From Phycisphaerae bacterium (GTDB taxonomy: Bacteria > Planctomycetota > Phycisphaerae > Sedimentisphaerales > Anaerobacaceae): a stretch of 61,247 bases of DNA. The first letter of the stretch is position 1, and the number at the start of each line of letters is the position of its first letter. This document shows positions 1 to 8,795 of this stretch, piece by piece. A program made the translations under genes and the position numbers. The notes below the pieces were generated by a model. It searched no databases. It was not told where the DNA came from and was given only the letters and a program-made list of their open reading frames with translations. Location: assembly GCA_016782865.1 (NCBI GenBank), contig JADHXR010000022.1, positions 1 through 61,247 of the forward strand. The letters run 5' to 3'.

Positions 1-20
1 ATTCTGCTGAAAAACCCCTC
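1..20 (+). repeat. IS left terminal inverted repeat
   Basis: This 20-bp end matches the reverse complement of 1901-1920 at 17 positions, with mismatches at positions 5, 16 and 19. The shared core is GCTGAAAAAC. Confidence 0.85.
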
Positions 21-102
21 CGGCTTGATTTTTGACTTGACATCGTGACATCATATGATAGACTGGCCCGATAGTGATAAGAAATTGGTCATGGAGGACC
101 TC

Positions 103-1728
103 ATGAGTATTCCTAAGCAAGATCATCAAGCCAGCTTCTTTGATGCCACCTTTCTCGCTCAAGACCTTTTTGGGCCACGCGATCGGTATGAGATCTTTCG
201 ACAAAAGGTCCTGCCTGCTCTGCAGGACATACGCGAGAATCTTTGCCTATTGTATTGCTTGGACAATGGGCGGCGCGGTATTGAACCGGTTGTGATGGCC
301 GGAGTTACTCTACTGCAATTTATGGAAACCGTTCCTGATCGTAAAGCCGCTGAGAATGTTCGGCTCCATCTGGGTTGGAAACATGCTCTGAATCTCAAGA
401 TTAATGATCCAGGATTCCATCCCACCTCCCTGGTAACCTTTCGTGGCCGATTAGTGGACGAAAAGGACGGCAGGCTCATTTTTGATGGTATTCTGCAAGC
501 ACTTCATGCCGCGGGCTTGGTTAAGCGAAAAGGTAAGCAACGCTTGGATTCAACGCATATAATAGGAGCTGTCGCTAAAATGGGACGGCTGGAGGTCGCT
601 CGGGAGACGGTCCGGCTTTTCCTCGAGACCGTGAAACGCATGGATCTTCAAGGCATGTTCAGCGATTGGGCCATCTTCCACGAACGCTATATCGACAGCG
701 ATATAGCCTGGCATAAGATCAGTCAGGGTCAGATAAACACCAAGTATCAACAGGCTGGCTGCGATATGCTGGCCTTGATTAAATGGATGTCTGAGCACCG
801 GAGCCTTGCTGAACACGATCAAGCTCTGCTGCTGCAACGGGTCTTTCTGGAGCAGTATGAACTATCTGCCCAGGGTATCGCGCGTCGCAAGCATGAAGGT
901 GCAGGCGTTGTCAAGAACCCTCATGATCCAGAGGTTAAATGGTCTACCAAGGATCCCACGCACAAAACAGGATAGGAAGGCTACAAGGCCCAGATCGCCG
1001 AAAGCGTCCCGGAAGGAGATGCTTGCGAGCGTCCGAAAGGCCAGCCTACCACAGGTTTTCTTACGGAAGTGACAACGACCAAAGCGACTGCTAGTGACTA
1101 TGCCGGCCGTGAGGTTGTGGAAGAACGTCAAGAGGAACACGGTTTAGGTGTTGCCGATGAGTTGTACGTAGATGCCGGTTATATAAATGATGACACGCTA
1201 GGCGAAGCCCATCACCAAGAACGAACCCTAATGGGCCCGGCCCGTCCCTCCAATAATCCATCAGGCGAGCTGTTTACTGTGGATGATTTCAAGGTTTCTG
1301 TTTCTAAGCGTCAGGCGGCATGCCCGGCCGGCCATACGAGTACGCAATGCAGTCGCCTGGAAAACCATGAGACGGGCCAGGTGAATTACCGTTTCAAATG
1401 GAGTTATCATTGTGATGCTTGCCCACTTAAAGCTCAGTGCACGAAGGCCCGTAACGGTCGCCGCAGGCTTCTCGTTGGAGAACATCACGATCACCTGCAG
1501 CAGCGTCGCCGGGAGATGCAAACGGAGGCTTTCCAAAAAGCCATGCATCAACGTAATGGTATTGAAGGGACCATCAGTGAGTTTGCCCGTAACGGTGGCA
1601 GACGAACGCGCTACCGCGGGCTGGGCAAGACATCCTTGTGTAATTATCTTCACGGAGCGGGCATAAATGTCAAACGATGGATACGGCTGCTTCAGTATGA
1701 AATGTCAGAAGCCGTGATCACAGGATAA
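103..1728 (+). pseudogene. IS1182-family transposase with an in-frame amber stop
   Basis: This is the DDE-type transposase that would move the element. Reading the same frame straight through the TAG at 973-975 gives one continuous protein of about 540 residues. The N-terminal part is DUF772-like (QASFFDATFLAQDLFG, then RNGRGIEPV-like and HLGWKHALNL blocks). The C-terminal part carries the second half of the catalytic domain, the Cys-rich CDACPLKAQC segment and the RNGIEGTISEFARNGGRR block. Family members usually have a Trp before the GYKAQ motif, so TGG to TAG is the likely change (inference). ATG 103 is preceded by GGAGGA five bases upstream; an upstream in-frame ATG at 55 has no such site. 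A complete protein would need the stop to be misread. Confidence 0.85.
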
Positions 1729-1870
1729 AAGGGTAACATAGGTACTACAAAGGGGTCAGAATGTTAACTCAGACAAAAAAGATGATACGATTGCCACCGA
1801 ACACTAAAATGTGAAAGATTTACCAATATCATTCATGATTTAGTAGACAGCAGTTGTTTTTTTATCAACT

Positions 1871-3523
1871 CTATGTCGCCTCAAAGGGATGTCTGTAAAA
1901 GGGGTGTTTTTCAGCGGAATCACTTCTTAAGGGCAGGCCCCGATTGTTCCCCCCGATTGTTCCCCCGTGCTTACGGAGTATGTTGGTCAAGCTCTCATAA
2001 TCCATGGCTTCTGCTATCTCGAGTGGAGTCCTGCCAGTGTCACTTATGAGATTGTGGTCGGCTCCTTTGCCTATCAACAGTTCGATCAGATCGGGGTAGC
2101 CGAAGTAACAGGCCCAGTGTAACGGTGCATATCCTAACCAATCCTTGTCGTTGACAGCTTCTCCCTGCGCCAATAATTGTTCGATTTGCTTTACATTATG
2201 ATCACGGACTGCCCGGTGCAACATCTTCACATAGCCTTCAGAGGTCTTATTGGGGTCATACTCAAAGGCACCTAAGTCTGGGGCTTTGCCGACGAAGGGT
2301 AAGCCAACATCCGTCCCGGCGTCAATGGCGTCGCTGCCCGGCGCCAAGCGGAGGAAGTCATTTTTTGGGATGCTGCCGTCGGGATTGCGTGGCCCGGTGA
2401 TCACACTGTCGTCGAGGCTCAAGAAGTCCTGCTCTGTAACATGTATGTCAAGGGGCGTGCTCCAATTATTGTGCTGTTCATTGACCGCAGGGTTGATGCG
2501 GATGCCACCTCCGAGCGAGAGGTTGTTTCTGAGGGTGTTCTTATCGATGTTGCCCTTCGTAAAGGTGAAGGCATAATCGATTCTGTTTCGCAGAGCCGAG
2601 CAATTGTACAGGGTCACGCCCGTGGAGTTGCCGTTCAGATCGAAGCCTCTCACGGGATGTTCCCACGCCGCACAGCGAATCACGATATGCGCACCCTCCA
2701 TCTGGCCGAGCTTGAAACCATTGGCATTTCCCGTAAACCCCGGGTGTTCCCAGATGTTCTGCCCGTTCCGGTAAGCGTAGCAGTTCTCCATGCCTACGCT
2801 ACTACCAGCGTACCAGCAATCGAAACCATCATCGGCATTGTTCCAGGCTCGGCAGCCTATGAGTGTGTTCCCTTGTCCGACCCCGAATTTGGCCCCGAAC
2901 CCGTCGGCGTTCTCTCCGTTGGTGGGCAGGTCGAAGTTTCGGTACGAATCGCAGTTTAGAACCAGGTTGTGTGCAGCACCTCTCGTCAAATTGACACCGG
3001 TATCGCCATTGCTGTGCGTCTGGAGTTGCTCGATTACATTGTGGTGGGAGCCATCCCCTTCCAGTTGAAGGCCCGCTGTTCTGGTATCTGAAATGATCAA
3101 CCCTTTCAGATGCCAATAAGCACCCCTTACTGTGAATCCTCTGCCCTGCTTGACGTTGAAGATAGGCTCTTCATCTCTGTAAGCCCAGACGCGGATGGGC
3201 TTGCCTTGCTCGCCGGATTCAAGCAACATGATGGTCTTATCGCACTGATACTTGCCGCCGCGCACGTACACTGTCTCACCCGGCTTGACCATTGCGATCG
3301 CCCTCTCCAACGTCGCAAGAGGTCGCTCCATTGTGCCTGGTCCGGCGTCATTGCCACCGGTGGCAACGTAGTATCCACCACCGTCCGCGGCGAAGAATGT
3401 GCGGACGGCATTGAGGTATTTGGAGCTTTCGTTTGGATCGGGGGTTTCTGTGGCAAGGCTGACAGAGAACTGGCAAACTAACAATATTCCAAGCACGGCC
3501 TGGTGTGCACATCGTATTCTCAT
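1871..3523 (-). CDS. Secreted PL9-type pectate-lyase-like beta-helix protein with C-terminal ankyrin repeats
   Basis: Residues 1-24 are a signal peptide, so the protein is exported. Residues about 50-420 form a right-handed parallel beta-helix of the polysaccharide lyase 9 type. It opens with the YYVATGGNDAGPGT block and contains ENADGFG and DDGFD, which resemble the Ca-binding Asp cluster, followed by a GFKLG segment holding the candidate catalytic Lys. Residues about 430-522 are three ankyrin repeats, an unusual partner for a lyase. They end in the same LRKHG cap seen in the two ankyrin-BlaR1 proteins nearby. A 13-bp tandem duplication near the 3' end shifts the frame and extends the protein into the IS end. 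Without it the protein would end HGGTIGACP. GAGAGG sits 8 bases before the ATG. Pectate as substrate is inferred. Confidence 0.85.
   Translation of the reverse strand: MRIRCAHQAVLGILLVCQFSVSLATETPDPNESSKYLNAVRTFFAADGGGYYVATGGNDAGPGTMERPLATLERAIAMVKPGETVYVRGGKYQCDKTIMLLESGEQGKPIRVWAYRDEEPIFNVKQGRGFTVRGAYWHLKGLIISDTRTAGLQLEGDGSHHNVIEQLQTHSNGDTGVNLTRGAAHNLVLNCDSYRNFDLPTNGENADGFGAKFGVGQGNTLIGCRAWNNADDGFDCWYAGSSVGMENCYAYRNGQNIWEHPGFTGNANGFKLGQMEGAHIVIRCAAWEHPVRGFDLNGNSTGVTLYNCSALRNRIDYAFTFTKGNIDKNTLRNNLSLGGGIRINPAVNEQHNNWSTPLDIHVTEQDFLSLDDSVITGPRNPDGSIPKNDFLRLAPGSDAIDAGTDVGLPFVGKAPDLGAFEYDPNKTSEGYVKMLHRAVRDHNVKQIEQLLAQGEAVNDKDWLGYAPLHWACYFGYPDLIELLIGKGADHNLISDTGRTPLEIAEAMDYESLTNILRKHGGTIGGNNRGLPLRSDSAEKHPFYRHPFEAT
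1901..1920 (-). repeat. IS right terminal inverted repeat
   Basis: The reverse complement begins ATTCCGCTGAAAAAC and mirrors the window start. The minus-strand gene that stops at 1871 reads through this repeat, so its last 16 or so codons are IS-derived. Confidence 0.85.
1938..1963. repeat. Perfect 13-bp tandem duplication
   Basis: Positions 1938-1950 and 1951-1963 are identical (CCCCGATTGTTCC). Because 13 is not a multiple of three, the second copy shifts the reading frame of the lyase-ankyrin gene. With one copy removed the gene would stop at TAA 1927-1929, before the IS. Confidence 0.9.
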
Positions 3524-3876
3524 ATTACGTCCTCTCGCATATTGAACTATAACTTTCCGGTAGCACGGTTGTTAAGCAAGGGCTTGCTGCCAAGCATTAT
3601 ATCATCAGATGGAAATTATTTCAATTGGAATGAAATCTCACTTACATGGAGCACGCAGTCAAGTCTGCTATCCGCATACATTTTTCATCTACACTTTTGC
3701 CGGTTGTATTTAGCAGTATTTATCAGGTTCTATTGGGTTTGGAGTTTTCTAAGACTTCATTAATACGTTGGAAACGCGGATATTCCTTGTGAAGAGCGCT
3801 TGCAATTTTTGCAGGCGATGATTGAGGAAACAGGCAATCACCGAGAAGGTCCTATCTTTGTTCAGGCCGCTCCCAA
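3524..3876. other. Intergenic, 353 bp, AT-rich
   Basis: It lies between the end of the ankyrin-BlaR1 gene and the start of the lyase-ankyrin gene, both on the minus strand. I see no coding sequence. A TATAGT hexamer lies about 25 bp upstream of the lyase start codon and could be a -10, so the lyase gene probably has its own promoter, but the -35 match is poor. Confidence 0.5.
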
Positions 3877-6800
3877 CTATTGTTCCTTGGCTCCGTTTTT
3901 GCGCAGCAGTTCCACGACCTTAGTATGGCTCCTTTCCTTCGCCAAAGACAAAGCAGTCTGCCCCTTATTTGCCTGGGTGTTCACGTCTGCACCTCTGGCG
4001 ATCAGCAGTTCTACCACTCTCAGACGACCTAGACTGGCTGCCCGATGCAATGGAGTTTGCCCACTATTGTTCTTTGCAGCGATGTCGGCTCCCTTGTTGA
4101 TAAGGAGACTGACAACGTCACTGTGGCCATTACTGGCTGCCCTGTGCAGGACTGTCCAACCGCTTTTGGTCTTTGCATGCACATTCGCCCCCTTGGCGAT
4201 AAGGAATGCCGCCGTATCCCGCTTGCCTGCGGCACATGCGAACCAGAGAGATGCTGCACCCTGATTGTTCTTCTCATTGATATCGGCACCATTGTCAATA
4301 AGCAGTTCTATCACATCATTGTCGCCCTTAGCAGCTGCACGATGCAGCGGTGTCCGACCGTCTTTGCTCCTGGCTTTGACTTCAGCTCCTCTGTCTATGA
4401 GCAGTTCCACAAGTGCTCTGGCACCAGACTGAGCGGCATGATGCAGAGGAGTTTCGTCCTCTTTAGTTTTTGCGTCAACATCAGCACCTCTCGCCAAAAG
4501 AAATTTGGCCACCTCCTCCTGCTCCATTGATGCTGCCCAATGTAGAGCCGTCCAGCCATGCTCATCCTTCTCGTTAAGATCGGTTCCTTGCTCTATAGAA
4601 CTCTTGACACGGTCTGAATCACCCATGCATGCGGCCAAATGGAACGTGGAAATATCGGCGCCCTTGCTCGCGAAGAACTTGACTATCTCTCGATTTCCCA
4701 TCCAAGCTGCGTGGTAAAAGACCGTCGAGCCGTCAATAGTCTTGACGTCGAATCTAGCACCCTTTGCAAGGAGCAGTTCTACGCTTTCTAAGTCATTGTT
4801 CATGACGGCATAGTAAAGTGGCGGATAGTCATCTTCAGCTACGAGATTTACATCGGCGCCATTTTCTATCATGAACCTTACTGTGTCTCTGTCGTTGCTC
4901 CAAATGGCCGGGTATAATGGGATATAGCCAAATTTGTCCCCAGCATTTATATCAGCACCGTTAGCCAGAAGAATCTCTATTACCTCTTTGTGACCATTTT
5001 GAACCGCGTAGTACATGGGCGTAAAACCCCTGAAGTCCTTTTCTTTTGCATTTACGTCCGCACCCTGTGAAATGAGCGATTTGACCTGCTCAATATCACC
5101 GTCAGCTGCAGCCTCGTGGATTGACTTGACTGGTTTGGATTCTTTCAGGGCAGCAGCGGTACCGTCCTTCGTTCCGTGCTTCTTGAGCAGTTCAACGATT
5201 TCAGTGTGATCCCGGTTCTGGGCATACCATAAAGCAGTGCGGCCTTGGTTGTCTTTGAGGTTTGGATTGGCCCCCTTGGCGATAAGCAATTCCAGTGTGT
5301 GCCTCCGGCCTTCTAGTGCTGCCGAGTGAATTGGTGTGCCTCCATCATATTTCTTTGGATTCAGATCAGCGCCTTCAGCAATAAGCATTTCTGCGATGGT
5401 CATGTGGCCCTCTTTAGCTGCCCAATGAAGCGGCGTCCAGCCGAATTTGTCGGCCACATTGACATCCACTCCCTTGGAAATCAGCAACTCCACCACTTCC
5501 TGGTGACCTATGCCTGCAGCCAACCGCAGGGGTGTAATACCAAACCTATTCTTTGTAGAGATGTCGGCGCCGTGCACGACCAGCAGTTCTGCAACGTTTT
5601 TGTGACCGGCCCTTGCAGCATCCTGGAGAGGTGTCCACCGCCTATTGATGTTGCCCTCAATTTCAGCCCCTGCCTCAATAAGCATCTTGGCGATTTTGTC
5701 ATGTCCAGCCAAGGCAGCGCTGTTAAGGGGAGTAGTATTGTCTTTCGTTGTTGCATTGATGTCAGCACCATTGGCAAGGAGAAGTCTGACCACATCGAGA
5801 TGCCCCCCACTGGCGGCGGCGTGCAGTGGGGTGCCGTTCGATGAGTTTCTCGAATCAATATCCGTGCCCTCGGAGATAAAACGATTTACCTTCTTCAAAT
5901 CGCCAAGAAGAGCAGCTGCATGCAACGTGGTGACTTCTACACCTCTGGCCACAAGGAGTTCGGCAACAGCGGCGCCGTCTCCCATAGCCGCGACATCCAA
6001 AGGAGTCTCACCGTGCTTGTTTACAGCAGCAACATCAGCACCCTGCTCCAAAAGCAACGTTGCCATGTCCGTTAGGCCGTCATTGGCCGCATGGTGCAAA
6101 GGCGTCCATCCATCGTTATCACTCTTCCCTACATCTGTTCCCCTTGTGATAAGCAGTTTGCCCAGTTTCGTCTGGTTCATCATGACTGCCCAGTGCAAAC
6201 CGGTTAGCCCCGAATTGTCTCCCACATTTCCATCTGCTCCATTGACGATCAGCAACTCCGCCAACTGTTCATCTTGACACGAAAGAGCCCAGTGCAAAGG
6301 CGTCCATCCGTCGGCATACTTGGCATTTACATTACCTCCTTCCGATATGAGTTGCTCAACCCGTCTGATATCGCCTTCCTTTACTGCAGCCTGCAGTGCT
6401 TCTGTGACCTCCTGCAAATGCGTATCGACAGTGCCTGTCTCTGCAGTAGTGGTCAAGCCAATGGTAATAGGCTTGTCTCGATGTTCGGTCGCAATTCTTA
6501 GTCCTGAAGAGCGAGTTTGGGCAAAGGCAACACCCATGGTAAGACATATCGCCACGATAGTCATTGCCAAGACCCATCCTACTCCTACCCGCGGGTTGCC
6601 GCAGCTATCTTTTAGAATGCGATCGATCCTGCCGGCTAATCCTTTCTTACTGTGGACTACTGCCGGCAGAAACGCCATCTGTCTTTGCGGCCTGAAGCGA
6701 AGGAGCGACTCGGCGTAGTCTTCGGAAGGTTGGCCGGTGGCTACAACCCAGTCATCGCATGCTTGCTCACCTAACCTGACCAGACATTTCTTCGATAACC

Positions 6801-7560
6801 ACATTAGTGGATTCCACGGCAGCAAGCATACCATCAACTCCGCCATTAGCCCGGTGATGTGATCCCTCCGTTTGGAGTGCGCCAACTCATGGGCCACAAC
6901 GCCCGCCCAATCGATTCTCGGATCCCTACAACTGTTCGGTACAAGCAGAATTGGCGGACGGCTCCAGCACCACACAATAGGACTACGAATGCGCCTGCTT
7001 CCACGAACCTGAAGCCCACAAGAGAGTCCAAGGTTCAACGTTACATCGTCTACGGCCCGCTGTACTTGTTCACGCCCCGGCCTTTGTGCGTTTCGTACTA
7101 TATAGGCACCATACATGAATGTAACGATCAGTCGAGCTAACAGGGCGAGCGTTGCTATTATCCACCCGTACACTGCGACTGTACGCCATGAGATGCTGAA
7201 CCTTGTTGAAGTTATCTCGGCGGGTCCTGAATTGATATCCGCTGGCGATACAGCAGCCGGAACAGCTATCCCAGCTAAGTCATCAGTTCCTGCCAGGGGA
7301 ATGGCCTCGGGCCCTTCCAGTAGTGTACCGAAAGAATCAGTGGCTCTTGCAGTGAAAACTCCCAGATCGTAGTGTTTGACCACAGCGCTCATCAGCGGGA
7401 CGATTACAGCCGCCAACATAGCGAATAGAAGTACCTGATATGCCCGCGACGGGCGACGCCGCAGAAGATAGCCGGCCACTAATCCCAGGGCAATGAACGC
7501 CATGCTCTGCCACAAACAGCCCCACAACGACAAATCCTGTAACAATGACTCACGCATCAT
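3877..7560 (-). CDS. M56 (BlaR1/MecR1-like) membrane peptidase with giant ankyrin sensor
   Basis: The N-terminal 370 residues have the BlaR1 layout. Three hydrophobic segments lie near residues 12-32, 40-60 and 125-155, followed by the zinc site HELAHSKRRDH (first His 224), the downstream GEQACDDWV segment, and a fourth hydrophobic segment near 340-362. In BlaR1 the chain after the fourth segment is outside the cell and binds beta-lactam. Here it is instead about 24 ankyrin repeats (residues 380-1227) in two blocks, separated by a cap and linker near residue 790. The gene overlaps the upstream BlaI-like repressor by 4 bp (ATGA), so the two are co-expressed. By analogy, ligand binding by the array would activate the peptidase and lead to repressor loss. 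The ligand is unknown. Confidence 0.9.
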   Translation of the reverse strand: MMRESLLQDLSLWGCLWQSMAFIALGLVAGYLLRRRPSRAYQVLLFAMLAAVIVPLMSAVVKHYDLGVFTARATDSFGTLLEGPEAIPLAGTDDLAGIAVPAAVSPADINSGPAEITSTRFSISWRTVAVYGWIIATLALLARLIVTFMYGAYIVRNAQRPGREQVQRAVDDVTLNLGLSCGLQVRGSRRIRSPIVWCWSRPPILLVPNSCRDPRIDWAGVVAHELAHSKRRDHITGLMAELMVCLLPWNPLMWLSKKCLVRLGEQACDDWVVATGQPSEDYAESLLRFRPQRQMAFLPAVVHSKKGLAGRIDRILKDSCGNPRVGVGWVLAMTIVAICLTMGVAFAQTRSSGLRIATEHRDKPITIGLTTTAETGTVDTHLQEVTEALQAAVKEGDIRRVEQLISEGGNVNAKYADGWTPLHWALSCQDEQLAELLIVNGADGNVGDNSGLTGLHWAVMMNQTKLGKLLITRGTDVGKSDNDGWTPLHHAANDGLTDMATLLLEQGADVAAVNKHGETPLDVAAMGDGAAVAELLVARGVEVTTLHAAALLGDLKKVNRFISEGTDIDSRNSSNGTPLHAAASGGHLDVVRLLLANGADINATTKDNTTPLNSAALAGHDKIAKMLIEAGAEIEGNINRRWTPLQDAARAGHKNVAELLVVHGADISTKNRFGITPLRLAAGIGHQEVVELLISKGVDVNVADKFGWTPLHWAAKEGHMTIAEMLIAEGADLNPKKYDGGTPIHSAALEGRRHTLELLIAKGANPNLKDNQGRTALWYAQNRDHTEIVELLKKHGTKDGTAAALKESKPVKSIHEAAADGDIEQVKSLISQGADVNAKEKDFRGFTPMYYAVQNGHKEVIEILLANGADINAGDKFGYIPLYPAIWSNDRDTVRFMIENGADVNLVAEDDYPPLYYAVMNNDLESVELLLAKGARFDVKTIDGSTVFYHAAWMGNREIVKFFASKGADISTFHLAACMGDSDRVKSSIEQGTDLNEKDEHGWTALHWAASMEQEEVAKFLLARGADVDAKTKEDETPLHHAAQSGARALVELLIDRGAEVKARSKDGRTPLHRAAAKGDNDVIELLIDNGADINEKNNQGAASLWFACAAGKRDTAAFLIAKGANVHAKTKSGWTVLHRAASNGHSDVVSLLINKGADIAAKNNSGQTPLHRAASLGRLRVVELLIARGADVNTQANKGQTALSLAKERSHTKVVELLRKNGAKEQ

Positions 7561-7949
7561 TTTCGTTTCTCCTTTCGTTTCTTGCTAATTACTTTCTGAA
7601 GCTCCTGGAGTTGCTCATCACTAAGATCGCCTTCTTCTACGAGATGACGGAACATCAACAGAGCGTTCCCATCATAGATACGCTGTGCCAGTTTATGTAT
7701 AGAGCTTATACCCGCCTGCTTGCGCGTGCGTGTCGGAATGTACACGTTGCTTTTTCCCTCAACTCGGTGCCGCAACCATCCGGATTTCTCAAGTCTCTGC
7801 ATGGCCGCCAGAATTGTCGTGTACGACAGATCTTTCTTGGGGCAAATCCGTTCCCATACTTGACGGACAGTAGCCTCACCAAAATCCCAGATGACTTCGA
7901 TTACGGCCCGTTGTAACTTGCCCAATTGATCAAGTGGTTGTTTGCTCAT
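7557..7949 (-). CDS. BlaI/MecI/CopY-family transcriptional repressor
   Basis: This 130-residue protein has the usual length and layout of BlaI. The N-terminal winged helix contains LGKLQRAVIEVIWDFGEATV and the LSYTTILAAMQRLEKSGWL recognition helix region. The C-terminal half is helical and suits dimerisation; it ends in a Lys-rich tail. Family members bind inverted repeats in their own promoter and are inactivated when the partner M56 peptidase signals. GAGGTG lies 6 bases before the ATG. The gene is first in an operon with the ankyrin-M56 peptidase. The promoter at 7999-8027 has a perfect inverted repeat in its spacer, which is the likely operator. Confidence 0.92.
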   Translation of the reverse strand: MSKQPLDQLGKLQRAVIEVIWDFGEATVRQVWERICPKKDLSYTTILAAMQRLEKSGWLRHRVEGKSNVYIPTRTRKQAGISSIHKLAQRIYDGNALLMFRHLVEEGDLSDEQLQELQKVISKKRKEKRK

Positions 7950-7998
7950 GTGAACACCTCATTACCTTATTCACGCTTTCTAATTAATACGTCTTGAA

Positions 7999-8027
7999 AG
8001 TGTACGTCTCTTAGACGTATACGTCAA
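7999..8027 (-). promoter_or_regulatory. Sigma70-like promoter of the first blaI-blaR1 operon
   Basis: On the minus strand TTGACG (8022-8027) and TACACT (7999-8004) are separated by exactly 17 bp. The predicted start of transcription is about 45 bp upstream of the repressor ATG. Confidence 0.7.
8003..8019. promoter_or_regulatory. Candidate BlaI operator in the promoter spacer
   Basis: The sequence is a perfect 7-bp inverted repeat, TACGTCT-CTT-AGACGTA. It fills the spacer between -35 and -10, so a bound dimer would block RNA polymerase. Two further TACGTC half-sites lie at 7988-7993 and 8020-8025. Identity as the BlaI site is inferred from position. Confidence 0.65.
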
Positions 8028-8070
8028 CAAGAAAATCGGAAATTTTCTGAAAAAACTTTTTCAAACTGCA

Positions 8071-8095
8071 TTCTTGCCCTCAAAAAGGCGGAAAA
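8071..8095 (-). repeat. 25-bp element shared upstream of both blaI promoters (copy 1)
   Basis: Read on the minus strand it differs at one base from 9708-9732 read on the plus strand. It sits 43 bp upstream of the -35 of the first operon. The other copy sits 42 bp upstream of the -35 of the second, so position and orientation relative to the promoter are conserved. Confidence 0.8.
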
Positions 8096-8449
8096 TGGGG
8101 CGAAAAAATATGCTGAAGTCGGGTACAGAATTTTCACCCCTGTCTGAATTTCTGCACAAACTGCCTCCCGGCTGTCGCGGGGCGGAATGAGGGTGGTTGG
8201 GATTAGGATCGTTGTTCTTTGGCGGTGTGGCTGTGGAGGGAAACGACCGTTGGTGAGGGGCTGATTGGGCAGTAGCCATCAAGGCATTTTGCTCCTCCTG
8301 AGAGTTGACATAAGGGACCTTTGACATGTTCACCAGAGACTGTACAATCCTGCTTATGAAGAATAGTGAAAGCCGGGAAGAACGCCACACTTAGCCGTTA
8401 TGGAGCGTAGCGACATAGCAACAGGCAAGCTATACGAAAAGGAATGGAA

Positions 8450-8536
8450 ATGCCGTACGAGCTTCTATACAACCGTCTTCCGAAAATAGCGGAGCGTGAA
8501 ACCCGCAATATTATCATAACAGAAGATTCAGGCCTT
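8450..8536 (+). pseudogene. N-terminal fragment of a conserved small protein
   Basis: ATG 8450 follows an AAAGGA site and starts MPYELLYNRLPKIAERETR and then NIIITEDSG. This resembles the first 30 residues of small bacterial proteins that begin with a LP-xIA-xxETR motif and later have a Cys cluster (recalled, not searched). The frame then runs into GC-rich tandem repeats coding LRRG units, and the expected rest is missing. Confidence 0.35.
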
Positions 8537-8540
8537 GAGG

Positions 8541-8579
8541 GGCTTCGCAGGGGGCTTCGCAGGGGGGGCTTCGCAGGGT
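8541..8579. repeat. Three tandem copies of GGCTTCGCAGGG
   Basis: Copies start at 8541, 8553 and 8567, with varying numbers of G between them. The unit resembles the ends of dispersed palindromic repeats, and the array probably marks where the preceding fragment was broken. Confidence 0.7.
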
Positions 8580-8761
8580 CAGACCTGGTTATTATGCTTT
8601 TCGCTCGTTGCCACGAATGGTTCCGTGGTAAAGAGCGCCTCCATATTCGATTCGAAAAGGTCTAGCCATGAGAGCAATCTAAACATAGTACATCGAATTG
8701 TTAAGAAAAAGCATAAAAGCCAGTCACGGTAGGGACACCTGTCACCAGGTGCCCCCCGCAC

Positions 8762-8795
8762 AGATCCGTACGTGAGGAACTACCTCATACGGCTC
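8762..8795 (-). ncRNA. Group II intron domain V-like hairpin
   Basis: On the minus strand GAGCCGTATGAGG pairs with CCTCACGTACGGATC. It has the AGC catalytic triad region and the two-base CG bulge typical of domain V. It departs from consensus in a G-A mismatch at the third pair and a five-base TAGTT loop in place of a GNRA tetraloop, which suggests decay. Confidence 0.65.

Larger units (their letters stand above)
1..1920 (+). mobile_element. IS1182-like insertion sequence, complete, transposase amber-interrupted
   Basis: The element is bounded by imperfect terminal inverted repeats at 1-20 and 1901-1920 (17 of 20 positions match) and encloses one transposase reading frame. The left repeat starts at the first base of the window, so the left flank and any target duplication cannot be seen. 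The right end lies 6 bp beyond the presumed ancestral stop codon of the neighbouring minus-strand pectate-lyase-like gene, so that gene was probably not cut. The window ends in the first 7 bases of the same left repeat, which suggests a second copy there. The family call rests on transposase sequence recognition and was not checked by search. Confidence 0.85.

Noticed and set aside
973..975. Amber codon as programmed pyrrolysine or readthrough
   Set aside because: It replaces a residue that is normally Trp in a transposase, and no recoding signal is visible; simple mutation is enough.
8061..8390. Minus-strand frames upstream of the first blaI
   Set aside because: They lack ribosome sites, are low in protein character, and contain the conserved regulatory element.
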